A stretch of 64,000 nucleotides of DNA, taken from positions 68,194,984 to 68,258,983 of the forward strand of contig NC_057919.1 of NCBI RefSeq assembly GCF_018873765.1, written 5' to 3'. This DNA is from Telopea speciosissima (taxonomy: Eukaryota > Streptophyta > Magnoliopsida > Proteales > Proteaceae). Positions 12,601-22,818 of the stretch are shown here, piece by piece. The notes under the pieces were generated by a model. It searched no databases. It was not told the DNA's origin and worked only from the letters and a program-made list of their open reading frames with translations. Numbering within the stretch: position 1 is the first letter of the stretch; every line of letters begins with the position of its first letter. The translations under genes were made by a program, and so were the position numbers.

Positions 12601-15600
12601 GACCAAAAGACCGAAATATGAGAAAAACTTGGTTGCGCCTTATGCTGCGTGAGAGACAGATGCTGTGAGACGAAGGTCAATGAGAGACTGACCAAGGCCA
12701 TAGGTTGGAGGCCTTGGTCATATCCTATCCCTTTCTTCTTCCCCCTTTTCTTCTCAAACTTCTCTTCTTCTCAGTTTCTATATTCATAACCTGCAACTAT
12801 GATACTGATGTGCCATTGATACTCCAAAGGATAGTCCATCAAGTTCTCTAAGAGATCAAGTGTTGAACACTCCAAGACTACCTACGGCACCCTTGTTTGA
12901 AGACTTTTCTGGCAGAAAACTTCAGGATACAATATCCTCTCAGCCGTCCATCAATCAAAGGTCAACTTCTGATATTCTTCTGCCCATAACTCAGCCTTCC
13001 TTCAACAGTGAATTTAATTTCATCCATTGTCTATAACTATTGGGTCTTTAAGTTGCTAAAACTATGTTTTAGTTTCTAATTTTGGTGGAGACTCTTTACT
13101 CTGAGTCTAGCCATCATCTGTGAGTGAGATTCTAAAGTTCCATTGAGCACCATAGACCCTCCACTCGATGGAAGTTTGAGTCCCATCCATGGTGCTAATC
13201 AGCTGCTATTATTAGTTGACCATCAGTTGCTATTTGGGACTGTGCTGTAACTTCAGTTCTGTCTATGGGATTACTTTGAATCTGGGTATGTTACTGCTAC
13301 TGTTGAGTGGATGTTCTGTTAATCGTTTGAGAATGAACAGCTGTGCTGATGTGTACATACTGATCAAGTGATTGGTTTCTAATTTTGGACCCTACTTACT
13401 ATTCATACAATATCTCTACATCCTACCATGGGATTGAAATCACGCTTGGAGATACTGACGACCCTAGGGAGGTCTATAACTGCTGTTGATTTGGAGTTGA
13501 TCAGACTTCTATATTGGGAGTAATTTTGTTGATCAAGCTGCTGGTTTATGAAGCTCTCCAATTCTGTCAATGGGATTCTGATTTCTGTGGTAGAGTTGGT
13601 TAGAATCCCACCATAACCTTTTCTGCCCATGGCTTGTTAAATGCAGCAACTCAGTATGGGGGTAAAATGTGTTATTTACAAAAAAGTTTGAATTCCCACC
13701 CAGATTGTTTTCTGTGTTGAAGGACATAAAAGTAAAATCCCCTCCTTTGCTCTGCTATCTCAATTCCCAACCCCAAACTCAAATGAGATGACAACTCAGA
13801 AGTCAGAACCTCTCCACCATCCCCAATCCCAAAGGTAAATGAGAGAGCAAAAACTCAGAACCTGTCTTCCTCCATTACACGCAAACCATATTGCAAATCA
13901 GAGATGACGAACAAGAAGTTTTCCATCAAAGAAATGGTGTAGGTTTTATGGGATGGGTTGGAGTGGTCCCTCGTGAGTGGGTTTTCCATCCAAGAATGGT
14001 GTAGGTTTTAGATGGGAATCATGGGATGGGTTGGACTGGTCCCCACTGAGTAGGTTTAGGTCATGGTTGCAGAACATGTGAACCTCCGATATCAAGATCT
14101 GCGAGATGATTTAAACTACCTATGACACAAGGAATCTGGAAGCCATTGAACTCTCGGACAACATACGTGGAGTACGAGAGATGACGTTCGGGTGAGAAGT
14201 AGGGGAAGTAGAAGACGAAAAACTGACCAATACGAATCATCATGCTGGAAAACATAAGAAGGCAAAAATTTGGAAGGTATTCAACTTCCCCCTAAAATCC
14301 ACGAACTGGATCAGGGATAAGAACTGAGTGAGAAGTCAGGGAAAGGGGAAATGGAGGGCCTTGGTAGGAGATAGGACGTGGGTGAGATTACAAATGAAAA
14401 GGTGATCTTATATAATTGGCCAATTATACAACCAATTTGTTCTTCATGAGCACTGGCAAATGAATTCAGGATGCAATGCATTTAAACCTCCAGCGGTGTC
14501 TACCAGAAAATCCTTTTCTGTTTTCACAGTCAAATATATAAAAAAACAGACCAAGAACGAATATCCAGAGCCCAGAGGTCATGACCCCTTGCAAAGAGCC
14601 ATCAACATGGTGTCAAACCTAGTCAATTACACAGTTGCCTTATGCTTGCCAGGTGTGCAAGACAATTACTGTGCGAAAAAGGAAGCTCATTAGATACCTC
14701 ACATACAATTTAAAAATAACGCATTAGTTAGCTGTTTAAGAGATCCACCTATCGAGATAGTTTCCTTGCAGAAGGACAATTTGCTCTAACCATAGTGAAC
14801 CTGATTTTGGTCATAATTTACGCTGAATTGTCCTTACATAATGAAGATGGGAATTAAGGGAATACAGGAAAATAATATCACCATTGCAATAAAGATTTAG
14901 TCGCATGAAGAGGTAGGATATGAAAGTTACCAATGATGAAGAAATAACAAGGCAATTGCCAGGCATATTATGTATGAATGCCTGAAGACGTATTTGTAAA
15001 GATATTATAAATAAAGTAAGCTTTCCATCCATAATGAACAAGAGATAGCCATTAACTTAAAAGAATAGAAATTTGATTTCATGATAAGAATTTTTTTAGT
15101 TGGGCCAAGATAAACACAATTGTTCATCTTGGTAATGCAGACATATGGACTCTTGAGACATGAATGATTTGTAAGATAGCATACCATATAGGTTAAGGTA
15201 ATTCCAGTGAATGCCTACAGAAGGAACTTCTGGGGTAGAAGTCAGAATGCCCTAAAGCAACTAACCACAAGATGTTGTTATGATTAGTTATACTTTTACA
15301 TAGATTGCATAGGATAAAAGGACACAATAGTAGGTAGCATACCATCACGCCTTACACAAATCTCAGGAATATTTTTAACTTGACCATTGATACTGTCGTT
15401 ATAGACTCTTGTTTCGATGTCACCTTCAACAAAAACTGAAGAGCTGAAACAGAACACATGTATCAAGCACAACCACAAGGGGAAAAAATAAAGGCAAAAG
15501 CATTTTTACATGGAAAAGGGAAAATAATAAAATAAATACTTCTTGACAAGTTGTTGAACTGCATAAGCTCCGAGTTGTTCATCATGCACAGCAACCCGAT

Positions 15601-16555
15601 GCCACTGTGCTGGTCTGGGCAAATTCTCTGATCCTATGATTCTCTGATCAAACATTCCCCCAGTTCCGACTGTAAATATGGTCACAGTCTTTCCATTCCT
15701 CAAAATTTTCTGCAAAGGTGCCTGCCCAATTTTGCCACAAATAATTGCCTGCAGCGAAAACCAACCAAGGCAATGATGAGATATTAGAGAAGAAGAAGAA
15801 TAGTAGTTATTACTCTCCTTCCCTCTCTCCCAAAAAAAAGAAAGAGGAAATAAATAAATCAATAAGTGAGACTTAACCAACTTGGAAATATGAGACAGCT
15901 TGTAGTCAGAACCAACCACAAATACCTTATGTACACCCCTGAAACCCCAACCTCTACGAGGATCTACACCCTGTGGTTCCAAGTCCGGCTTCTCTGGCAT
16001 AAGATTATCATCCTCTACGTCTGCATTGCTCACTCCATCGTCCACAACATCACTGAAGGACAACGTTGAGTGCCACAATTTCAAACTGGTTTGCCCGCCT
16101 ACTTACAGGTATCATAAACCAAGAACAATTAAAGCATTAAATTAAAAGTAGGTATTTCTCCAAAACCCACAAAAAATACGAAGTGAAACACTTTATGATC
16201 TATCACGTTCAGTAATTGAAATCATTATTGATGATAGACAACAACAGGGGATTATTTTTCCTCTTTTTTTGGTGCAAGCATCGTGGAGTGTTACGAGAAT
16301 ACAACGTGATCATTGCAGACCTTTGGTTGATTTTGAATTGAAATGCAAATCTTGTAACAGCAGAAAAATCCCATAAAAGAAAAACCTCGAGTACTTCCGA
16401 GTTCCATCTCCACGTTTTATCAGCTATAATTATTATTATTCAGAAAGAGAACTGTGATAGAAGGAAGGAAGAAAGAAGGTACCAAGTGAAGGTGTTGCTC
16501 TGGTAGGAGCCGCTATTCTTAAATGCTTGACAATTCTGGCAGCAACTGAACTCAT
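9632..16555 (-). CDS. Mitochondrial single-stranded DNA-binding protein (SSB, bacterial-type OB fold)
   Basis: Six exons on the minus strand: 16483-16555, 15926-16101, 15540-15748, 15343-15443, 9750-9809 and 9632-9648. All introns are GT-AG and the frame is kept throughout, giving about 211 residues, close to the usual plant length. The N-terminus (MSSVAARIVKHLRIAAPTRA) is Arg-rich without acidic residues, as in a mitochondrial presequence. The OB fold runs from DPRRGWGFRGVHK through NGKTVTIFTVGTGG, the aromatic RPAQWHRVAV and SSVFVEGDIETRVY. The tail ISFDDLKEGLF is acidic. Plant SSBs coat single-stranded mitochondrial DNA during replication and recombination. Exon 6 is only 17 bases, and the intron before exon 5 is 5.5 kb because of SINE and LTR insertions. 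The exon 2 acceptor is a tandem AAGTAG site, so a form one residue shorter (start 16098) is possible. Confidence 0.9.
9967..10128 (+). mobile_element. Au-type SINE in the SSB large intron
   Basis: A tRNA-like head carries an A-box region (GCGCAACAGTAAGGTTGC) and a B-box region (GCTGGTTTAAGTC). The body follows Au-SINE order: AACAGCCTCTCCGCAAAGC, then CCCCAGACCCTGCAGTGG, then GTGCACTGGGTAC with a T-rich end. Flanks at 9950-9966 and 10129-10145 match at 15 of 17 positions. Confidence 0.8.
11067..11238 (-). mobile_element. Au-type SINE, opposite orientation, perfect 22-bp target duplication
   Basis: This is the reverse complement of the element at 9967-10128 in the same intron, including ACCCAGTGCACGAGGCTCCC, the GGGGTCTGGGGAGGG segment and a tRNA-like head near 11190-11225. 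The flanking 22 bases at 11045-11066 and 11239-11260 are identical (starting TATTGATTAGAG), so this insertion is recent relative to its neighbour. Confidence 0.85.
11270..15342. mobile_element. Rest of SSB large intron; LTR-like tract about 11990-13650
   Basis: Between about 11990 and 13650 the sequence resembles a plant LTR: repeated 'gggcct' wording, CTATAAATAAAAG near 12365, and pyrimidine-rich downstream parts. It is interrupted near 12415-12640 by a segment rich in CGAAATTTC and TTTCGAC wording that recurs at 61030-61150. I cannot define LTR ends or a target duplication. No open frame over about 90 codons here has a recognisable domain. The remainder is ordinary AT-rich intron. Confidence 0.35.
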
Positions 16556-16599
16556 TTCGCCTTTGAAGAAAGTGGAGGCGGGAGACTCTAGAGAGCCTT

Positions 16600-18637
16600 A
16601 AACCAAAGAGAGGAAGGAGAAAGAGAAGAAGGGTTTTAAGACAAAAGGCGTAGCGGAGAATTAGATTGAATAGAAAACTTTGAAATGGGCATTCATTCCA
16701 TTACCTGACCCAATCACATGGCAGGAAATGGTATCCAAGGAATTCGTGCAAATGAAAAAGGGTTGGTAAACCTATCTAATTACCGAAATATTCCTGGCCC
16801 AATGGCTAGAGACTATTGCTTGCCCTTAACAAAGCGAGTTCGGATCCTCTGCCCATGTGGGGTGCCAGAAACAACACTCAGATTGGGTGGAGGTTCTGTT
16901 TGATTGGATCTCATCATGTGGGGTGGCACCAAGACCATGGTGTCAGGCTCCTCTCCAGGGAGCCTACGCCCAGGGAGTGCCCAAGGGGCATTCAAGGGTT
17001 AGGTTGTGCAGCACATATCTCGGTGTATGCTTAGGAATGTGTGCAGCACAATCCAACACCCTGGGCATGTTGGGCTCCTTGGAGAGGAGCTCAATCCCAC
17101 GCCATGTGGGTAGCTGATCCAAACTCAACAAAGCATCCACGGTTTTAAAAATCATAATTGGATCAAGCAAATCGATCGATCTCAAGTCCGATCCCGATTC
17201 CAGTTGACTCAAATCAACTAATTTATAATGAATTTAAAGGGTTCAGGTCGATTTTGTCCAATTCCACTTTGATTTGATTCATGATGGCAACATGAATCAA
17301 ATCAAAAACACGAGCAAGAAGAGATACCTAGCTTTGGGCTCCCCTTCTTTTTACCATTAAAATAGCATAAAATCAATGCGACTTACCTCTTACAGTAACA
17401 TCTACGAGCATTTTGAATCATATTTCAATCAAATATAAATCTATAGAAATCTTTACTTCTTCTTTCCAAGTATGTTTTCTAGTATTTCAAGATGGGTCTG
17501 ATTCGAGGTTCTTAAACCTTGGTACTTTTTAACCCAAGTTTCAGTGCATCAGGCCATGCCATCGCAACCCAAGTACTTCCTCAACTCCAAAAGTAAAACC
17601 CCATAAGCCTGAGCCTAGACATGTCCTCGTAGCTTTAGTGGCTTCTTCTTAGAAATTAACAACACAGCGATATACCAATAGCCAATGAAAAATGAGAAGA
17701 AAATCACCAAGTTATAAACCCTCACACACACCTCCTTACGACATCATTCCCTATAATAGTGTTTTGAGACGCATTACAATATAGAAAAACTTTAAATCCA
17801 ATACAAAATTATATAAACGTCTCCAAAAAAATATTTGGGATCTTCAATGCTAGGGAAAAGTGAACAGTATTTCCTGAATTAAACCGAAATCAAGCTTCAC
17901 TAATAACACTTTTCCCTCCCCTCCCGTCCCCTCCCCTCCATGTAATGTATAAGATGAAAATTTGTAGCAAGGTCATTAAAACTCAGAATCAGGATCCGGA
18001 TCAAGTTCAGCTGTTGGAATCGATTGGAACCAAGAAACCCAACACGGATCAACAACTCCAGAGTCCAGATAAACAGGAATCAGAATTTGACTCAGCCAAT
18101 TCCAGTCTGAATCGGTCGATTCGATCAATCTGATTTGGATTCTTGAAACCTTGATTGGTAGGGCTGAGGTAAACGAGTAGACACTGAGCTGGCCGGGTCC
18201 GCAGACCGGGTAGGAAAGCCCATCTAGGACTGGGTGATGGGTAAAGGTTCTTCTTGGGTGAGTCGAAACTTAAAAGACTCGCAACAACAAATGAAATCCA
18301 ATTTTATAGGGATTCCCATTCCCCTGTCATTCTAGTGTCTCTCACCATGTATTGTTTCAAAATCTAAACAGCCCAATCATTCACTTCACACAAGTGAATA
18401 TGCTTCCAACCCACTGATTACAGACAAAGACTTTAGGTACTAATCACAGACGAAATTTTATCCATTTCTAATAATCCTTTGGAAGAAACAACTAAATCCG
18501 AAATGAGAGCAGAAGATCTATCTGCATGAAACTTTAAAAGGAAATGGAAAGGTCACAGAGACATAAAGGCAAACAAGAGGAGGGCATATGCTTATGGCGA
18601 ATAACAACCCAATGCAGAATCCAGAGTCTCAGATGGC
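16600..18637. other. Intergenic, no gene seen; two divergent repeat blocks
   Basis: Between the SSB start and the exonuclease stop I see no exon. Segment 16840-17125 has partial inverted symmetry ('ccatgtggg' wording at both ends) and several overlapping short frames on both strands, typical of a MITE. Segments 17140-17290 and 17985-18160 share a family rich in GGATTCTTGAAACC, GATCC and GATTCCA, seen again at 25565 and 34322. A C/T-rich tract lies at about 17911-17940. Confidence 0.45.
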
Positions 18638-19483
18638 TCAGCCAGACCCACCAAGAATCAAACTCTTTCCGATCTGGAAAGAAAGGAAAGCATCAAGGGA
18701 AGCATACTGAACTTGATCGTAGGTGAGCCACTCTGCATCCCATCTACTCATCGTCACCTTCCTGGGCTTCCCTATTTCTTTCCCAAGGATCTCTCTTGTC
18801 AGTTCTTTCAACCCTGAATTTCGAAGTTCCGGGTTACTCAATCTCCTCGCAGCCAAGGAACGAAGGTCGACAGTGTTTACCACGTTCAGTTCATGATCCT
18901 CCAATAGTTTCTCGACGTCCCCCTGGATTCCAACTCCAACGAATGTCAAACTCGGATTCTTGAGGAAATTGATGAGTGAAGTTGGGATCTGATCGGCGTA
19001 AAGGAGTTGAAATATCAAACAATTGCCTTCAACGCATAGCTGCAAGACGGCGACATTGTGCTCGACGCTGCGGCTGAAGCTTGGGCGCCATTCGATGTCC
19101 AGCCCCACGACGAGCTGCTTCTGGTCGAGTCTCTCCTGGTGAACGCGACGGATGTCAGCGATCCAGTCGTCGACGACGGAGGCAGCGCGGGTGAGAGTTG
19201 TTCGAATTTGATTGCTGAAGAATGTGACACAGTAAATTTGGCGGTCGTCAGAGGGGAACTCCTCCTCCACATCTTCAATACTGATGTCCGCCGTGCTCTT
19301 TGTCGCTGTTTTCTCCGCCCGACTCGGACTCGCAGACCAAGAGTTCCAGTTCGGGGTTGGCACGGACTCCTGATGAACTTGAGATTCCCAATCTGAGCTA
19401 TGTTCACCATTGATTCCCCAGTCTGGAACTTTTTCGCTTCGTTCCGCTCGACTATTCTCCAGGACCCATTGATCTTTCTCCAT
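18638..19483 (-). CDS. WRN-like 3'-5' exonuclease (DEDDy, DnaQ fold; WEX-like)
   Basis: A single exon encodes 281 residues. The first 80 residues are polar, Ser/Glu-rich and probably disordered. The exonuclease domain covers about 83-275. Catalytic residues are visible in order: Asp129 and Glu131 in VVGLDIEWRP (Exo I, DxE), Asp189 in GVGIQGDVEK (Exo II), and Tyr260 with Asp264 in YASLDAF (Exo III, YxxxD). This is the full DEDDy set of the Werner-syndrome exonuclease family, which removes nucleotides from DNA 3' ends using two metal ions. No RecQ helicase domain is present, as in plants where exonuclease and helicase are separate proteins. The ATG at 19483 is the first in frame after the upstream AT-rich leader. 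Length and motifs look intact. Nuclear DNA repair or silencing roles are inferred from the family. Confidence 0.92.
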   Translation of the reverse strand: MEKDQWVLENSRAERSEKVPDWGINGEHSSDWESQVHQESVPTPNWNSWSASPSRAEKTATKSTADISIEDVEEEFPSDDRQIYCVTFFSNQIRTTLTRAASVVDDWIADIRRVHQERLDQKQLVVGLDIEWRPSFSRSVEHNVAVLQLCVEGNCLIFQLLYADQIPTSLINFLKNPSLTFVGVGIQGDVEKLLEDHELNVVNTVDLRSLAARRLSNPELRNSGLKELTREILGKEIGKPRKVTMSRWDAEWLTYDQVQYASLDAFLSFQIGKSLILGGSG

Positions 19484-19704
19484 ACCTAAGCACGGAATCC
19501 ACTCTACCGTAGTTAGGGTAGGGTTTTAGCCCCCTTTTTATCTGCAGATCAAAAGCTAGGGTTTTGATTGCAGACGAATAAATGGAAAGGGGAGAGACGA
19601 CTCACACAGTGACGGAAAGAGTCAAGTCCGCGACGATGACACAATAAGAAGCAAATACATAAACGAAAATCCCCGACTTTTTTTTTTTTTGTTTGTTTTT
19701 TGAG

Positions 19705-19880
19705 ACAGGAGGGGTATCCGACTTTAGGCCGACTAAATCCCCCCCCTCCCGGCGCTTCTGGGTCCTAGTGAGCCTCCAAGAAATTATGCAGCGGCGAAGG
19801 TTTGATCATGAGACTTCGCTTCCTGAGGCGGAGTCTCATGTCCCCTCCAAGCTAGCTGCGCTAATCCCTTGAGGTTAATC
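19705..19880 (-). mobile_element. Possible tRNA-related SINE
   Basis: Read on the minus strand, a GGGATTAGCGCAGCTAGC segment (A-box-like) is followed by TGAGACTCCGCCTC and TCATGATCAAACC. The unit is GC-rich compared with its surroundings and ends near a T-rich tract at 19678-19697. The B box is poor, and I found no target duplication. Confidence 0.35.
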
Positions 19881-20197
19881 TCCGACTTTTTTAAGAAAGA
19901 GAAAATCTACAGCATTATTCATCCAATGATCTTACATTTTCCTAATCCTGACTTTGTCAGCTAAATTATGGGTTATACTAATTGATTGATTTATTCTGAA
20001 ACAGTCCCTTTGAGAAAGCAGGGTAAGACTGCCTACAGTATGAACCTCTTCAGATCCCGCAGTGGCAGAAGCCTTGTGCATTATGTTTGGTGATCCTTGA
20101 GTTGGTGATTAAGTTTATAATTAAACCCAATAAATTGGGACCATGAAAAAATTCAATTCGAAAGCCAAGAGTGTCGACAACTCATATTCTTGGCCAA

Positions 20198-20320
20198 ATG
20201 TTCTCTGTATTAGGGGTACAGGTTGCACCCAGATATATGGGGTGAGCGAAATGACTACCCTGCCAACTAAATGGTAAGTCCATGTGTCTAGACAAAGTCG
20301 CGCTGCGGCACAGAGAACAT
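20198..20320. mobile_element. MITE with ATGTTCTCTGT terminal inverted repeats
   Basis: The ends are ATGTTCTCTGT and its complement ACAGAGAACAT. The interior carries 'caaagtcgcgctgcggca' wording like the 4735 copy. It sits at the edge of an L1-type LINE remnant and appears to interrupt it. Confidence 0.6.
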
Positions 20321-20723
20321 TAGCCCCATGTTCTTTAAGAGAAATTGCATAAAAGGAAGATGTCACATCAGTTTCTACTTCAACATTGTAGAATCTACAT
20401 CTGTCATTCATATTTATGAATTTCTTAATCCTCGATAGAAATGGGAGTTTGTCTTTAAGAATCTTCCATAGGAAGAGTTTAAATTTAGGATGTGACTTTA
20501 GATTCCAAAGAGTTCTCCAAACCAAATTGTCAACATCTAAGAAGTGGGGTAACAATTTAAAAAAAGAAGTTCTAACTTTAATTGAGAGAATACTAGATTT
20601 AGTGACGGGTGAGAAAAGCTGGTCAAGATTGGGAGTATTGCTAAGAGGAATCCTAGCAATACCTTCTGCAATGTGGTTATGGTTAGGAAAGATGTTGAAA
20701 ATCATATTTTGATTTCAAAGAGA
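20321..20723 (-). pseudogene. L1-type LINE remnant: reverse-transcriptase zinc-binding (zf-RVT) region
   Basis: The minus-strand frame carries VWRTLWNLKSHPKFKLFLWK and ILKDKLPFLSRI, the plant L1 zf-RVT domain that lies after the reverse transcriptase. Upstream residues (NTPNLDQLFSP) fit the segment before that domain. There is no RT or endonuclease nearby, the C-terminal side is cut by the MITE at 20198, and the N-terminal side by the solo LTR at 20729. A dead fragment. Confidence 0.65.
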
Positions 20724-20728
20724 GGGTG

Positions 20729-21384
20729 TGTTGCGGTGAAATTCGAGCGGGTGTTCACCTGGCCAAGCTGATCTGCACAGGTAAACAACACGAGGCAGAG
20801 AGTGCCGGCTTGAGCCGGTTAAAACACTCCGATGCCTAAGTCAAATCCCTGGAATAAATAAAATTTTCAAATCCAAAGAATAGGTCAATGAGAGAGAATC
20901 CCCAGCCCTTACCTGGGATCTGCATTGCTATTTATAGGTTTGAGATACTAAAGAGATACGTGAATAATTAACCAAAAAAAAAAAAAGAGATACGTGAATT
21001 ACTCGATTGGGGACACTAAATAGAGTCTCCTGTAGGCCTCGGTGTCATCTCTAAGATGTGACACCTGTCGGGTTGGGAGTCATGAGGAAAGTGTGACCTT
21101 AACTAGCTTTGGTTAAAGTTCGATTAATTAACTTCGTGGGTTTTAGGTATTTGCTACCTGAGTCCTGAGTCTGATCTGAGTAGACTGAGGCGATCTCCAA
21201 CTTGACTCGTTGGTTGTTCTTTTAGCCGGGTTGGTCTCTGTCACCAGGTCAGAGTGTTTGATTTTAAGTTATTTGACTTGTTCATACTTCTCGTGGTTCG
21301 GTTTCAGTTCAAGGGTCGGTTCGGCATTCGTCTGATCTGCTATGTGTCGCTTGTTGATTGGTTGATTCCAACCATGGTTCATCA
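20729..21384. mobile_element. Solo LTR with perfect 5-bp target duplication
   Basis: The 656-bp unit begins TGTTGCGGTG and ends GGTTCATCA, flanked by GGGTG on both sides (20724-20728 and 21385-21389). A TG...CA unit with a 5-bp duplication and no internal genes is the signature of a solo LTR left by recombination. The family is unknown to me. It contains 'acactccgatgcctaagtc' wording. Confidence 0.75.
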
Positions 21385-22651
21385 GGGTGTATTGTAATAG
21401 GAGGCATACGAAACCCTTGATATTGGGCAATTAAGGGTCTTTCCATATGTTGATGGTCCGTCCGTTGCCAACCCTCCAACAGATGAGTTTATATAAATGC
21501 AAATCTGACATTTCAGAGATAAAAAAGAAACAACTCTACAACTTCCATTCATCATGGAGTGCACTCACTGAAAGGCAAAAACGATTTGGATCGTCCTACC
21601 GTTAGGGTCAGCAATTCAAAAATAATTAATGGAGGGAGAAGACAGTTATTTTTAATCTCACTATCACAATGCCTCCATGTGGATTTAGCCCTTCTGTGAA
21701 TAGTTCTCCCTTCACGACAGCAAGATGGCTCTCCATCTATTCTAACAGTGATGAAATCACATTTCCCACTTAAGGTTTCAATGGAGAAGACGAAGTAGAA
21801 CTTTTCTTTTTAGGTGTGAGAGAGAATGAAAATGAATTCTCTCATCTAACAAGAGAGTCACTTTCCTAATTCCACAAAAAAAATTTTTATCCCAACAATA
21901 AAGGAGAGAGATGGCAGTTTCCCAAACTGCACCAACTCTTCCCTTCCCATATCACGAGTCACGATTAGGTTCATTTAACCATGCAAAAGTGCTTAAGAAT
22001 CAAATCTCTTCAATATGGGATGTGGGAGTTTGAACTTAAAATTCAAACTCTCAGGTCCATACCTAGTCAATGAGGCTGGCCCACTTTGATAGACACATAT
22101 GCACCAACAATCACTACATCAACTCCTTAAATTTTGGGTTGTGGACCCCATATGGTGGGTGCATAGACAACTCGCTCTGATACCACTTAATGACGTTCAA
22201 CCCAAAAGCCTGAACTTTTTGTGGAGAGATCATTCCAAAGGTCATATGCCCAGTAGCCGCACATTATTTGACCAATATGAGATTAAAACTCCTCCCATTC
22301 CTGGCCATGGAGTGCACTCATTGCATCACCAACACTAGAGACTTACACTTTTGACTGTTCCAGAGTCCAGAGTCTAGAGTCCTGAGTTCAGGCTCCAAAC
22401 TCCAGAGAAAGAGAGCAGAATATAAAGTTTTGTTTTGTGGCAAACAGGACAATTAATAAAAAGGGAAAACGAAGATTGTCAGGTAGTGTGGCCCATGCGC
22501 CAACGTGGGGGCCAATGGGAGTGTGTGCATAAGCATTCAATAGGATTGGGCACATAGGGGCGGGGTGGTCATTTCACCCTCCATGTGTCTGGGTACAAGA
22601 ACCACATGACCTAGCAACAATCCCTCCCCCCCCACCCCTAATAAAAATTAG
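21385..22651. other. Intergenic; retroelement debris with a primer-binding-like site
   Basis: At 22174-22185 the bases GCTCTGATACCA are the reverse complement of TGGTATCAGAGC, the common initiator-Met tRNA primer site of plant LTR retrotransposons. A minus-strand element with its 5' LTR to the right (from about 22188) is implied, but neither LTR end nor coding sequence can be followed. At 22480-22640 there is another eroded member of the 'cacatgggg / tggtcatttcaccctcc' MITE family. Confidence 0.5.
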
Positions 22652-22818
22652 GGAAAAGAAATGTTACGTGGAGCTTGTGCTTAGACACAGGAAAGGCGAA
22701 ATGACTGCCCCACCTCCCATGAAATGAAAAACCCCACCCTTGTGGGATGTTTCGCACGAGCTCTCATTGGCCCCCGTGCTAGGGCAGATGCCACGCAGCC
22801 TAGGAATGATCCCCCTCC
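22652..22818. mobile_element. Member of the GGGAAAAGAACGC MITE family
   Basis: It starts GGGAAAAGAAATGTTACG and ends CAGCCTAGGAATGATCCCC. It shares with 60273-60453 the interior order: 'agacacagg', 'cgaaatgactgccccacc', 'gctctcattgg' and 'acgca..c'. The inverted ends are diverged. Confidence 0.5.

Noticed and set aside
15506-16084. 192-codon continuous minus-strand frame as the complete SSB gene
   Set aside because: It reads through an intron (15749-15925); splicing restores the conserved GVHK-AIICGK join and the real N- and C-termini.
19058-19396. 112-codon plus-strand frame
   Set aside because: Shadow of the exonuclease gene on the opposite strand.
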